Assembly (NCBI GenBank): GCA_002633005.1
Contig: NMRA01000242.1
Location: forward strand, 66,322 to 130,321
From: Phoronis australis
Taxonomy: Eukaryota > Phoronida > Phoronidae
Length of the DNA stretch: 64,000 bases
Direction of reading: 5' to 3'
The position numbers and the translations under genes are program-made. This document shows positions 27,293 to 54,689 of the stretch, piece by piece. The notes beneath the pieces were generated by a model that made no database searches, had not been told where the DNA came from, and was given only the letters and a program-made list of their open reading frames with translations. Each line of letters begins with the position of its first letter. Position 1 is the stretch's first letter.

Positions 27293-30200
27293 GCTGTCAT
27301 CGCCGTGATCACCATCATCGTCATCGTCACGATAATTATTGTCATAACAAAATCGTCACCGTCATTATCTTCACCATCATCATTCCCATCGTAATTATCT
27401 TTAACTCATTCGTGGTCGACATGGAAATCACCAAATCACCCGACTCATTGTTGTCACGATTTCCAAAATCGTCCTTGACCATCTGGAAGTTGGTATTCAA
27501 CCTAAGATTTATCCGAGTTTCAAGATCACTGTTTTCGTCATCAGCAACCTAAACATGTGTGACAATTTTACTGTTCAACTCGCCGCATCATACTGACGTA
27601 GGTAAACTAAACAAAAACAGACGGGAGACACGTGGAAATTACAAGGCATTTTCCTGATGACAAACATACACATTTCCGTTACGGGCAGTTATAAACTGAG
27701 GGCGCACTTTTACAAGTATGACTTGTGAACAGATCAAGGACTAGAAGGTCTCTGCAATCTTTAAGGCTGTTGGTTATAGGGTGAACAGATCAAGGACTAG
27801 AAGGTCTCTGCAATCTTTAAGGCTGTTGGTTATGGGGTGGCCCTGGCTACGCGTCAGGTTTTTCAGTTTGAGTTTAAAACACGTCGGAATTTTCTTTTGG
27901 TTATCACAATTACTGACTTCTTAACATTAATCAGCCTTGACACGCAGGTGATGACGAGTTTTTAATTGGCAATGATTTGATGAACAGACGGCTGGTAATA
28001 TTACCTGCCCACATCAAAGATCGACAGAATTGTAAACGGAGACCAGGCATTAATGTTTTGTGTGATGCGCTGCGTGCCACGTATTTTGAAAAGATTTTGT
28101 ATGAAAAATTCCGATCTAAACACCGTTTACTCGCCCCTGTTTAACCTAGACGTGGAATTGCTGAATTTGTGATGGGATCTGGATAATTGTCCACATTCAG
28201 AGCAAAATAATGTCGTTGTTTAATAACTAATAACTAATATGGAAAAATAATAGAAACAATAGTTGTAAGTACAGTGTAGTTTGCGACATGTAGTGAAGGG
28301 GTTGGGGAGGTACTGCCAGGAGCCTCTAGGGACTCCAACGATTAATGGCTGTCAGATTTCTCTCGCATCATTTCAAAGGGTAGACTATTCCGCTCAGCTT
28401 TAACAATTTTCCAACATCGTGCAATGTTAGTCAGTGTAAACGAATCCATTAAGATCTATGCTTTTCTATATATCCGAAGTCACTTCATGTGAAGACTGTG
28501 ATTTTGTTCCTATGTAAACCATTGAAAGCGACCAATGTTTTAAATATTAGCACTATAAATGTTTAGCGCATGCAAGTACCGCTATGCATCGCATTTTTGT
28601 TTAATTTGATTGTTGTTGAAAACACATGTATTTTACGTTCACCGTTATCGTATTGTTAATCCAAACCACATTTTACTGAACGAACACGTGGTTTACGTTT
28701 CTCATGAGCAATAACTTACCAGATTTAAACCAGTGCTCCATCTGCATTGAATATTTCCTGCTAATGACACACGTGGTGCTATTTCATGGAGGAGTAACAA
28801 AACGTGTTTCAAATTTGCAGAGAAGGCACTGTAACAAGAATTTTCAAAGTCTCAAATACCTGTAGAGGTCTACCCTAAATGAGTAACAAAGTTATTTAAC
28901 AACGAGGGACTGAACAAGTTTGAGCTTTCGTAGAACTTGTGTTGATGTTGCCCAGGAAGCCATTTTTAAAATAAAATTGCAACCAGTGGCACAATACGTT
29001 TGTCGTAGTTAGATCGCACTTACGATGCCTCCAATGAAAGCGTTCTTTACGCCCTGACATATGCTGTACATTATCAAGTCATAACCATCATCCCAATTGG
29101 TCTTTTTTCTCGAAGTATACAGAGACTTCTGTTTTTGATGACAGTTCGTATCAAACGTGTCATTTGGCATGCATTTACGTTTACATTTATGAACATTTTT
29201 CCAGGGCGTTGGTTCATAGTGACCAGAGGTTTATGAACGCGTCCTCCATTCGGTGTAAGTTCTTGCGAGCTGACGGTCTTACGTCGTACCAAGTGAGATT
29301 CTGCAAGGAAGAAAAAGACCTAATGCCGCGTGTGATACACGCCGCGCGTGAAAGCATACATGCTTGTCAAGATGTCTTTAGTGAACGACGTTGGAACTGC
29401 TCCACAATAAACTACGCACCCAACTTCCTGCCAGACCTCAAGTCAGGTTGGTTTCTTTTATATATAGGCTCAGCCGACTTGCCTCGGTCACGCCGTATGT
29501 AACGGATACAAACTTTGGTCCATACCTTCAATTTTTCCCAAATGACGACTAAACATACTATAGATGTTAATGCGATTAAAAACATCCGATTTTTCCTCTT
29601 ATTGGCAGTAAAAACGAATTTTAACGGAAATCATTATGGTTCAAACGTGTTCTCAATTTGCTCGTTCAACATAACATCAAATGCTTCCAACACAACTTGG
29701 GTTTAATTCCGGCGGTGCACCAACAAAATGGCCGCAACAGTTGATTACAACGTACATACCTTTACATGACGATTGAGTACATGATGAGGATTAAGGACAT
29801 TGCTGCTGCTACTGTTGAAAACTTGATGGTAGATGGTAGCCTGAATTGCGTTTGAAAATATGAATAATAAAAACTTTTTAGGAACTAGAGAACAAGCCTA
29901 TGTCTACGCCTTGTCTGGAGGTTCCATTGTTGCAACGATAGCGCGAGCCTGTGCGCAGGGCTTCGTGTCGGAGTGCACTTGCGCAGATCTGCCCACGAGC
30001 AAACCTACGGGAAAGTACAAATGGGAAGGCTGCAGCGATAACGTGGATTATGGTATGAAAATGAGCGCTTTGTTCACGGACGGGAAAAAGGCCAGAAGAA
30101 GCAAATCGAAAAAGACTGCTATGAATAGACATAATTACAGAGCAGGAAGAAAGGTGAGAACGTCTTGGAGATACAAACTACGACGTGTTTGATGAATTTA

Positions 30201-32075
30201 GCTGTAATCTTCAAAAAAATACAATTAAACTCCTGAGTGTCCTATAATTTTGCTGGGCCTGTAGTAATTAACGTGTTAAAAAATAAAACGATTGCTAATC
30301 CGCCTTCCATCACAAAAACCAACTTAGTGTCATGAAATCGTCTCAAATTGTTCCTGAGTTAAACTGGAGGATTACCGGGTATTCGAAAGAACTGATAGCA
30401 CTTGCTTAGGTCATACTTGTACAAGTTAGCTAGTCACGTGGTGCCATTTTACAGTGCGCCCTGCACGGTTTCAAGAAATAACGAGCTGTCAATTCTTTAC
30501 ACGCCAAAAATTATTTCTCATCTGAGTGAGGAACGAATTCGTTTCTTGGACGGAAATCAGGTTTAAAACCGCTTTAAACGCAAAAACATGTTCTGGTTTT
30601 AAATTTATAAAGGTGGAAAAAGGCAGAATGTTCAATGAACACTTAAAAATATTTTTGATAAAACTTAAATTACAACTACTCGCCAGTCAATGTGACTTTT
30701 CAATCAATGCTACACTGTTTTACGTGACCTTTTAGCATGTATCGAAACCTGCTAACCTGCCAGGATTTGGCAGCTATACCAAGTGGTCATCAGTATATTA
30801 GAATACGCACCTGTTGCTTAAGAACGTGATACTGATTTTCACCGCACTATAGTAGAAGAAATCAACGAAATATGAAACTGGCTAGTGGTGATCGGACCTT
30901 GAAAATTATAATTGATGAATTTGCACAAAAAGGGTGATGACGATCTTACCAAGCACGGTGACCATTATGAGTAGACAAGAATGAAGTTTGAAACAATATA
31001 TTATCCATTGGCCAATTCACGCGGTGACACCAAAAGACGGAAACAAAGTTGTTGAAAACTAAGATGGCTATGATAAGTGAGAGTTTGTTTAAGAACCTTC
31101 ATTTTTTTCACATTATTCTGCTCCCTTAACTTGACACATGTAGGTTATGGCGGAAAGTTTACGCAAGAAGTGCAAATGCCATGGTGTATCTGGATCATGC
31201 GCAACCATGACTTGCTGGATGGCTCTTCCTGAAGTTAAAGAGGTCGCTAAAAAGTTGAAAGACAAGTATGCTGTGGCCGTCGAAGTGAAAAATAGTAAAA
31301 TAAGAGGCAGGGGCCGGCGGAACTTGTTGCCAATCAACCCACGAAGAGGGATGGCCGAGGATGACCTGATTTATTATACTACATCCCCGGACTACTGTAG
31401 CTTCGAAGCGGCAACAGGGTCGCTGGGTACCGTGGGAAGGTAGGTTGGTTTAGTGAGTTGCTTGTACAGTCAATGAGTGCTGAGCAAACGTCACGACGGA
31501 TAGTCATCAGCAGCGCACCATAGGGGGCTGGGGACTATAAGCCCCCCCCACTTATTTCAGTGCTGCGCCCCCTATGATAGTGAATGAACGAACGACTGCA
31601 AAACACGCAATAGGCTTGCTAAAATTAATTTTTGAAGTAGACTTGCTAAAACTAATTTTTGAAGTAGACTACATCATAAGCACACTGAATGATCTTTTGA
31701 TGAAGATTTTGCAAAATGGTTTTAGGCCTACATAAACACATTGAATGTCTATTTTTAAACTAAACCATTCGTTTTTCAAAATTGACATCGTTTACCCCGA
31801 TACAATACGCCATTGTACTAGTAAGTGACCATTTACTTATTCACAACTGTTTGCACCTTCAGAGTTGAAAAAACTGTCATTCACCTGTTTCACTTTGCAG
31901 GCATTGTGTTAAAGATGGTGAGAACGGAAGCAACTGCAACACCATGTGTTGTGGGCGTGGCTTTAGGACTTACAAGTATACCAAGGAGGAAAGGTGTCAT
32001 TGTAAATATATATATTGCTGCCGTGTAAAATGTAAGACATGCATACGAACTATTACCGTCCACGAATGCTTGTAG
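17020..32075 (+). CDS. wnt11: Wnt11 secreted signalling protein, complete, five coding exons
   Basis: Exons 17020-17096, 29205-29446, 29882-30153, 31144-31439 and 31901-32075 splice in frame to 353 aa, the usual length for Wnt11. Residues 1-22 form a hydrophobic signal peptide ending in HSFA, followed by IGWMAL, the counterpart of IKWLAL in vertebrate Wnt11. Other family marks are RRWNCSTINYAPN, the exon junction at DLKS/GTREQAYVYALS, CKCHGVSGSC with Ser213 as the expected palmitoleoylation site, and a C-terminal cysteine block (MCCGRG, CHCKY). I count 24 cysteines after the signal peptide, the full Wnt set. NAS at residue 37 and NCS in RWNCS are glycosylation sequons. Wnt11 acts through Frizzled receptors, usually in non-canonical/planar-polarity signalling. 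A possible AATAAA is at 32832. Subfamily assignment is by residue pattern and would be confirmed by a tree. Confidence 0.95.
25985..26420 (-). pseudogene. possible nested minus-strand coding relic in wnt11 intron 1
   Basis: Reading the minus strand, about 66 codons are open (ADNASELENVADKSG...), ending in TAG near 26,217. A different frame then continues through GIVFRINEVPVITMSD... to a stop at 25985. The second part has natural-looking composition (EITVEVKCELLDLVMGG) and is followed by a minus-strand AATAAA near 25,886. The two parts could be one broken retrocopy with a frameshift, or a terminal exon after the acceptor catatag. I recognise no family. Confidence 0.25.
27240..27330. repeat. 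cat/catcgt trinucleotide repeat region
   Basis: Run of catcatcat bounded by looser catcgtc/caccgtc repeats inside wnt11 intron 1. Confidence 0.85.
27725..27838. repeat. 57-bp tandem duplication
   Basis: Two adjacent copies of tgaacagatcaaggactaga... differ by about one base, so the duplication is young. Confidence 0.9.
29205..29446 (+). CDS. wnt11: wnt11 coding exon 2
   Basis: Acceptor tttttccag, donor gttggt. It opens ALVHSDQRFMNASS and ends NYAPNFLPDLKS; it contains the RWNCS motif. Phase 2 in, 1 out. Confidence 0.95.
29882..30153 (+). CDS. wnt11: wnt11 coding exon 3
   Basis: Acceptor ctttttag, donor gtgaga. It opens GTREQAYVYALSGGS and contains ECTCADLP and the WEGCSDNVDYG motif typical of Wnts. 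Phase 1 in, 0 out. Confidence 0.95.
31144..31439 (+). CDS. wnt11: wnt11 coding exon 4
   Basis: Acceptor catgtag, donor gtaggt. It contains CKCHGVSGSC, the acylated hairpin, and ends SPDYCSFEAATGSLGTVG. Phase 0 in, 2 out. Confidence 0.95.
31901..32075 (+). CDS. wnt11: wnt11 coding exon 5 and stop
   Basis: Acceptor actttgcag. It encodes the cysteine-rich C-terminal hairpins (NTMCCGRGF, ERCHCKYIYCC) and ends HECL before TAG at 32073-32075, like the short tail of other Wnts. Confidence 0.95.
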
Positions 32076-32967
32076 TAACAGCACGGCAGTGAAAGAGGTC
32101 GAGGTCTGGTCGTCTTTTTCAAGAATACAGTAAAAGACAGTCGATTAACTTGCTGGTAAATGGACTACGACGGCATCCGGCAGATGTCTCCATTGAGATA
32201 AGACGTCAATAAGTTGGATGTTAATTTGTGGTATGTACTTGAAAAATACACGTGTATTTGTGTATTTATCCATAAACAGAACGGAAAGACGCGGTGCAGT
32301 GCGACATCGTCATGCCACCACCACGATCCTTTGTGCAGCTACCCACAGTACGAGATCAGCCAGACCAGCAGGATCTCCCTGAAAACGTCTTAAGCAAAGT
32401 GCAGCGTGTTTGTGTGTTTTTGAATTTATGCAAAATGCGACGTTTGTGTATGTGTGCCTAATTTGTAAAATCTCCAAGATTGAACACTCGATTAAAGATT
32501 GCAAAGAATCGAAACTAAGATTTGAGGTGTGCCGACAACGAACTGACACATCAGTGCGAGACTGAGCAGATCTCCAATTCTACTGTTTTACTCTCGCCAA
32601 CTGAATTAGGCCAGACCCGAGACGATAATAATTGCCAAGGAGAAATGAGCCTAAAGCTATAATCTGCGAACCACAGGGGTTAAACAACCCACAGGTTGTA
32701 ATTTCGCGTTTTCAAAAACGAATTCAATTTCAAATGGAAAGCCGCGAATAGACATTTGATGACAGATGCAACTTTGTCCCACTGGGTAAAGATTGTGTGG
32801 CAAGTGGCGAGTGATTATCAAAAGTTGTAGCAATAAACGAAGGTCACAATTTAACGCTTTCAACTGCTGCGCTGGTGCGCGTGCATACATTTTTGATAAG
32901 ACACGCTATGCGAACGTTTTGTCGTCGACAAAGCGACGAATTCAATGCAAATGGATAGCAGACCGAT

Positions 32968-33385
32968 GTCGAGGTCTGGTGCAGTAAGTTGTCCCAAGGT
33001 ACACGGCCAGTGCGACAATCGTAAAGAATGCCATCCAGATGAGGTCGGGTATAGTCATTTGCCTCACACGGCCCGAGTAGCTGGCATACAGAATGTCTGA
33101 GACGACGCCTGGTGCAATCAATTGCCCTACGGCTACACGGCTTGCGCGACCACCGTAAGAATGTCAGACGAGGTCTGGTGCGGTCAGTTTACCCACATGG
33201 CCCGAGTGACTGCCATACATAATGTCAGACGAGGTCTGATTTAGTCAGTTAACCCACATCAATGGTCCGAGTGACTGCTACAGAGAATGTCAGACGAGGT
33301 CTGATGCAGTCAGTTACTGGCCCCCCACAGCACTAGTGATTGCCACACAGAATGTGAGACGAGGTCTGCTGCTGTTAATTGCCGC
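32968..33385. repeat. degenerate tandem array, about 60-bp unit
   Basis: At least six diverged copies containing gaatgtcagacgaggtctg and gtcagttgcccacacggcc. A related fragment (gaggtcgaggtctgg) occurs near 32,098. It lies just after the wnt11 stop and may be in its 3' UTR. Confidence 0.8.
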
Positions 33386-35232
33386 ACACGTCTCGAGCTG
33401 AGATGGATTAAGATTTACTGGGTCCATAGCCCTGTAATAATGTTCAAAGTGCTTAATAATTTACCAAGCTCCCTGTATTGATCTTAATTTTGGTATTTTA
33501 ATTTTATTTCAATGAATCAAAAAACACCAAAGTGACATCATACTAAACAACACTATGAGTGTTCCAAGAATGTATTTATGGATGTTTTTATAAGTGTACT
33601 TATAAATATATTTATAACAGTATTAGAACACACAACCAATAGCTGTAATAAACCAATTTGTACATGCACTCGTCTGTACCAGGTAATACATTTCCATAAG
33701 CAAGGAGCTGTTGAAGACAATAAAGAATAGCATTACAAAAGATAGCAGATCAATGGGAAACAAAAGAGCCAAAGGCCAATTTCCATATATGGGCAACGCG
33801 TGTTCCAGAGCCCATTGGAAAATCCAGACAGTCAACATACATTGTGGCATAATGGGTGGATCTATGGAGTAACAGTACTGCACATATAATACATCTTCAG
33901 AAAAGTACAACTGCACCATATCAAAGTAGGTAATCATCTTCGAGGCTGGGAAAGATGAATTAAAAGCCTGCTTGTGTTGCTATCAAATGGGGAGTCTGTA
34001 TAATTTATGTATCACTTGTAACTTATGGACTGGTATTGTGACTAATAAAATAATTTTATATTTAAATAATTTTATATTTAGCTTGTGTCCATATCACTTC
34101 CCATTACATTGTATCATTGTCTGTCATAGAAAAGTTCAACAAAAAGTCCTGTACAAATGAAACACTGTTTACTACTAACAAAATGTAAGAAAAAACATTA
34201 GTCATAGTTTATTTAACATCATTTAACTCCTACTAGAATCAATTCCAGAGCTAAAACGTTCTCACACTCCCACATAGGTGGCAGCACACTAGCCTTGCAT
34301 TCAGTACACACCTTAGGTTATGTGGGACTTCGTCCACAAATCTGCATATTTAGTCAAATTTCTGAAAAACTAGATTTTAACTTAACAAAGTATATACTTT
34401 CTGAAATTAAGTAGAAACAGGGCTTGGAATAACCACTGACAAAAAGAGGAATAGTTTCCAGGTAATGTATCATTCAAGGCTTGTGTGATAGAAATATTTT
34501 TGTGAGGTAAAATTTAACTGACATGTTTTTGCAAGAATTAAGTCAAAATAATGATAAAAAAGACCAAAAAGAGGAAACCAGAAATCAAATAAGAGGAAAT
34601 CAAAACCAAAAAAGAGGAAATCTTGTTAAAAGCCCTGTAGAAAGTCTATAAAATTTGATCAGTCATTAATAGGGTAGCGTGACTGTGACTTTTCATCAAA
34701 ATTTAGCAAAAAGTGCAGCTGTATCAATAACATGACAATTATTTTGTTTGAAACAAATCTTCAAAATGAAATCTTTCAAATAACGTTGTTACAGTTTTGT
34801 AAATTACCATTTAATTTTCGTTTTATTCAAAATTTTTATGAAAATCAAAAGCCTCACATGCATAAGTGCGATAATTTAAAAAAGATCTAAAGTGTTTTGA
34901 AGAATAGCGCATAAAGCATTTGAAAGTTTCAAATGAATCTGATCAACTGTTTTTGAGATATGATGTTCCAAAGTTAGACAAATTTTTTCGAGGGTTTCAC
35001 ATAACTTTAAGGTAGGCTGTCGTATCACAATGCATAGCCATCTCAGAGAAACGTAACAATAAACAGAAACAACCACATGAGTCGCAGCAAACTGGAAACA
35101 GGTCATGTGACCATGTATGTAACATGATAAGAGCATGTTAGACTCTGTAGAATGCAGTACAAGCCAAAGATATTCAGACAAAACAACCTGGAATTCCTTG
35201 TCATGACTGCTGGGAGAAGTCAAATTCATTGT

Positions 35233-35514
35233 CAGAGTAGTCTCCCCTGATGTCCAAGTACGAAGGGTAATAAACAGGACAGAGTAGTCTCCCCTGATGT
35301 CCAAGTATGAAGGGGAATAAACAGGACAGAGTAGTCTCCCCTGATGTCCGAGTATGAAGGGGAATAAACAGGACAGAGTAGTCTCCCCTGATGTCCGAGT
35401 ATGAAGGGGAATAAACAGGACAGAGTAGTCTCCCCTGATGTCCGAGTATGAAGGGGAATAAACAGGACAGAGTAGTCTCCCCTGATATCCGAGTATGAAG
35501 GGTAATAAACAGGA
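35233..35514. repeat. 47-bp minisatellite, six copies
   Basis: Unit cagagtagtctcccctgatg... repeats exactly every 47 bp with a few substitutions. Confidence 0.95.
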
Positions 35515-36660
35515 CAGTTAGTAAAGGTGACTAACAGTTATTACCAGTAATTTTAGCTGTTAACAAAATTTCCCATCATGATGTGAAAACAGTATTTTGA
35601 CTGATTATTTCAGTATTGTACAGTATCTACTCCATGCAAACAGATTGTCGTCTCTTTAGAAATTGGCATATACAATTAAAGAATAAACCATTGAAACACA
35701 TTGAATAACATGGGCCAAATCAGTGACCTGCCTTGCATAATACATACATGTTCTCAGCCATGTGAGTCAACGCTGCCCTGCGCAGGACTTCATGTCTCAA
35801 GCAGTCATATGTCAGATGTACACACTGTCAGTCTATTAGACTATCTGGTGACACAAAGAGGAACAGCTCAGCATTTGCACCTCGGAATACAACAGCAGAC
35901 CAGCCTTTGACAAAGGCGAAATTCTTGTCAAAATTTCAGGTGGAAACTCAGATATCCAGGTCAAAAAGTACTTCCCAAATTTTTGTGAATCCTGAAGCTT
36001 GCTTCAAACAAGCAACAAAAACCTAACATTTGTGACTGTAATAATTTCTAAGCAACTCCAGTTTAATTTTCAGTATCTTGAACTCAATTCCCGAGTGAAT
36101 TTACCACTCGATCGGTGAAAGAACTGGTGCTCAGTCAGTGTCATTTGATGTGCCAGTACTGATTTGGCTTATGGTTTTAAAAATTGTGGCCATTCATGAA
36201 GAATTTGCATTAAAGCACAAAGATGTTCACAAATTCTATGTTACAGCATAGAAAGTGTTTTTTCGGTTCTGAAATGAACCTCGTTTTCTTTGCAGTTTTG
36301 ACTTTGATTGACAGCATGAATATGTCACATGGAACTATACAGTATTAATAGCAAATAAGTCAGCTGACTCACTAAAATTAAATCAAAGTAATTCAGGTCT
36401 CCAAAGATATTTCTTGCTAAACTTTCTATTGAACAATGTTTGGGCTTTAGAAACATCTTATTATATTTTTTCACTGACTTCGTTGAATTACAAGCCAATA
36501 TTGAGCTCGTAGTACATCCCATTACATCCACTGATAAGATTCCTGTCCTGTACACACAATGTTCCTACCACGTTTCCTTCATTATTGAATAAACTGAACA
36601 GACGCAGCTGAAAGATTACACTTTAATTCCCTTCTAATGAGTTAAACAACCATACATTAG

Positions 36661-36963
36661 AATTTTGGTATAATTTGTCAAAATAACAACCCATTTTTCC
36701 ACACACTATGTCAGTATGGTAGGCTACTTACATGTCATAGATCTAAAATTGCTTGGAAGTCAGATGGATGGAGTTCAATATATGATCCAAATTTGCCAAC
36801 TAGTGATATCTGTCGGGTCAGATTTTTGAAATCTTATTCAAAATTCTCAATTCAAAAGTCGTCATGTCGAATCGAGAGGGCACTTAAGCTGCATTTCAAA
36901 ACCAATTTCCGGAATAAAAAACGTGGATGGAAATCTAAACTTATGGCCAGATTCTGTTTATAA
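36661..36963 (+). other. unexplained 100-codon open frame without ATG
   Basis: Opens directly after tag (36658-36660), which could act as a splice acceptor, and ends at TAA 36961-36963. The product is rich in Lys, Arg, Ser and Trp (KIAWKSDGWSSIYDP, FRNKKRGWKSKLMARF) and looks unlike translated AT-rich noise. No partner exon was found. It could be a terminal exon, a gene relic or chance. Confidence 0.2.
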
Positions 36964-37327
36964 CACTAATCAAAACAGATCAGCCATAGTATTTACGAGT
37001 TAGTATTTATGAGTTCAGATGATGGGTAATTCCTCCAACCAACACATTCCTGGTGAAAAGACAGTCATACGCATTAGGTGGCACACAACAGCTGGCCTTG
37101 TTTATGGCTATCAGCAATGAGCAGGAATATGCCATTACTTGGTTGCATGGTTACTCAATACAAACAGTTTAGACAACATGGCTCAAGACCAGAACAGTAC
37201 AGTTGATTTTGTGGTACACCTTCTTCACCTGTTACATTGCCCCCTTTTGGAATTCTACATGACTCTTCCAGTGTCACCCTGTTCAACCAATTCTCAACAT
37301 TCACAAAACTAATGTGGCATAACCAGC

Positions 37328-51925
<14,598 letters not shown>

Positions 51926-52139
51926 CTGTCAATAAGATAAAATACATGAACAATTTATTAATGTCTTTCATACTAACTTAACTCCAGTATCAGTGGAACA
52001 TCGATGTAAACTGTGAAGACAATTTAACCGTTCACAATGGCTTTGATAGTTAATGAACATTGAAGTAAACTGTAGGTGCTGTTGTCGTAATTGCAAGTAC
52101 AAAGGACCCTGCTGATAACTTTCATGAGACCAAATTTGA

Positions 52140-53480
52140 CCGCTCGTACCACACCAAAGTGTGAACACTCTACGCCATTTCCTAAATTCTTTGCACCATC
52201 TCTTGGAAGACAATGACACCTTTGCAGCAGCCAAGTTTGTTCTGAAAACCGGTTTGCTGGTATTAAATTACTGAAAACTTGTAACAAAATAAAACCAGTT
52301 CCAATAATTTGTTGTGAAGTGTACACAACCTCAAAAAAAAGAACAACTTTGATTGAAGAATCTGTGAAAAAAGAAATTGGCCAATATGTGACGCAATATT
52401 TCATGGCAATGAAAGATGAAGCAAAAGAGCACTCCACAACATTTGCAGCAGAATGACAGAAGAACGCCAATTTTTCCAACACCGGTAAATAATTTAGTTT
52501 GCTCAAGGAAGAGTTGGTTTTTATTGACACTAATTTTGTGTAAGATTTTACATTGGCGCAAAGCTGAATATTTAGTATTCAGCTTGTATATTTAGTATAC
52601 AGCTTGTATATTTAGTATACAGCTTGTATATTTAGTATACAGCTTGTATATTTAGTATACAGCTTGTATGCTTTGTACCGAGGCTATATATACATATATG
52701 TCGCAGTGTTAGATTAAATGATGGAAACACGACACAATCGTTTTTGCAACGATTCCAGTGCCCCGTTACATGAAACAGTCCCAAACAGGGACTCGACTAA
52801 GTTCCCTAAATCTATAGCATATTGAAAACACTGTTCTTTCTTATACTATTTGAGTCTCATTACTAAGCCAATTTTTGACTTTGACACAAACTGAGAGCAC
52901 ACTCAACATTGAATTCTCTATATTATTGAAAATAAGAAGGGAACTTTTAATGCAACCCTCCTAATTTAAAAACTAAGTCCCTAATCATTATGACTTACTT
53001 AACAGTTTTTATTTATATTATTACAAAATGTCATTACACATAGTATACCAAAGTACTTGACAGGACCTAAATTTCAGATGTTTTTATAAAATCTTACCTG
53101 AAGTATAAACTGAGAAATAAATGACGCAAAAGTTTAGGAAATGGTGAATGCTGTTTTCAAAACAACAAAATAATATCCATTGTTACAAAAGGCGAAGAAT
53201 TACACAAGAAAGTGACGTTTATTGTTTTTCACTTAAACCGCTGTAACGGGCAAGGTGAGTGTCGGTTGATTCATAAAATTTGAATGCACCCCATCCGTTC
53301 TTTAGCTCTACATGTTGATACAAGTTACACGGAGAGGTGACGAGCAGAACTACCCTGGCTGTGTTCAATTTCGAGGTCTGTCGGCGCTGAACACACAGTG
53401 GTACCTAGCTGTATTTTGACGATAGTCTTCATACAGCTAGCTGGCTGGCTATACCAGAGGTAGACAGCGGTGCTCCTATA
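52140..53480. repeat. segmental duplication copy A (partly inverted)
   Basis: 52140-52560 is the reverse complement of about 55790-56160, and 53130-53450 is a direct match to 56133-56432 plus 57276-57325. Divergence is moderate with many indels. The segment lies upstream of the NKAP start and may include its promoter. Confidence 0.75.
52561..52669. repeat. 20-bp array, about five copies
   Basis: Unit agcttgtatatttagtatac repeats every 20 bp within copy A. Confidence 0.95.
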
Positions 53481-54689
53481 CGCCATAAGCTTTTCAGCGA
53501 ATTGTGCCTCGAATTGACTAAAACATCAAAGTCATGTTGTTATAAATACCGATTGCACATAGAGGGACACCTTAGGAGGCCGCCAACTTGAACAAATATA
53601 GTTCGGATACCTATCGTCGTCAGGCTCCAAATGTCCGCCATCTTCTTTCGTGCAGCGCAGCCACGCGGGACTGAGCGTTCCAATTTGGAGTGCTCGTCTG
53701 CACGTTAGGTACTTACCTCTCAGGAGAAACAAGCATGGAAGAACTGAGACTAAAATTAATGCATTCACCGACTGTTTCTTTTGAGACCACTTAAAAACTT
53801 GTAGTTTTTACTAATGCACTTTTTTGTTCATTTTCAGAAGATATTTTCAAAATTAAATTTTCTTCAGACAGAACAAAAAACAACTCAGGGATTGTTTATG
53901 CAATGTATCTATTTGTCCCAGGCACTAACCGACACCTGTTAGGCCAAAGGAAAAACGCAGCAGACAAATGGAACACGCTGGGTACTTAACAGTTTCGGCC
54001 CACGCCTTTGTCATCAAAATATTGTCCACTTGTTTTTTTATTGCAAAACAAAGTACTGAGCTCAACATTTATGTTGAAAGTTTTGGTTAAAGCATTTTGA
54101 ATTTATTTGAAGAAAATTAAAATACTTGAATTGATAGAGAATGGCAACCAATAATTTAAAGTAAAACATTAACTTTATTTCACTATATTGCATTGTTACA
54201 TACAACACAGCATGACTGTTGACATAATCAAAAATAAAAGAAGAGATTGAGCAATAAAATGCAAATGCAACTTGGGTATTTATTTATTTATTTATGATTG
54301 CAGGAGCCTGTTAAAGGTGAGAAAAAATCAAACGATACGATATTGGGTAATTTATTAGAACAATTGTTTCGAGGTTCAATGATCAACTTGCGCCGACAAA
54401 GTCTCAAAGGGTTACAGTTCTGTTTTGGCTGACAACATGTTAACAGAGAAAAACTGAAAAGAAAAAGGACAGCAGAGATAAGTTGTGTAAAGAACAATAA
54501 GAGCAAAAACTCAAATAAAGAGGTCACAAACAGAAAATAAGTAAGGTCTATCTGGAATAAAACAATCACGGTTTATTTTCTAGAACTGAAATTCTAAATC
54601 AATTTTAATCGATTTAAAAATCGATATCATATTAGTAAAACAGTTTGTGGTTGAAATAGAATTGCTGTAAACCACTTTCCACTATTTCT

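Larger units (their letters stand above)
17097..29204 (+). other. wnt11: 12.1-kb wnt11 intron 1
   Basis: Long first intron separating the signal-peptide exon from the rest of Wnt11. It holds simple tetranucleotide repeats near 24,655-24,690, a catcatcat run near 27,255-27,290, a 57-bp tandem duplication and a possible minus-strand coding relic near 26 kb. Long first introns of developmental genes often carry enhancers, but none can be named from sequence alone. Confidence 0.7.
32076..37327. other. intergenic region between convergent wnt11 and NKAP
   Basis: Presumably holds the 3' UTRs of both genes. It contains a degenerate array of about 60 bp units, a 47-bp minisatellite and a 100-codon open frame at 36661-36963, all listed separately. 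The remainder is AT-rich without recognisable exons. Confidence 0.5.

Noticed and set aside
33623-33937. 104-codon hydrophobic minus-strand frame
   Set aside because: Composition fits reverse-read AT-rich DNA; no splice sites or recognised family.
52024-52530. 168-codon minus-strand frame upstream of NKAP
   Set aside because: Lies in duplicated segment A; the corresponding part of copy B has indels and stops, so it is not under coding constraint.
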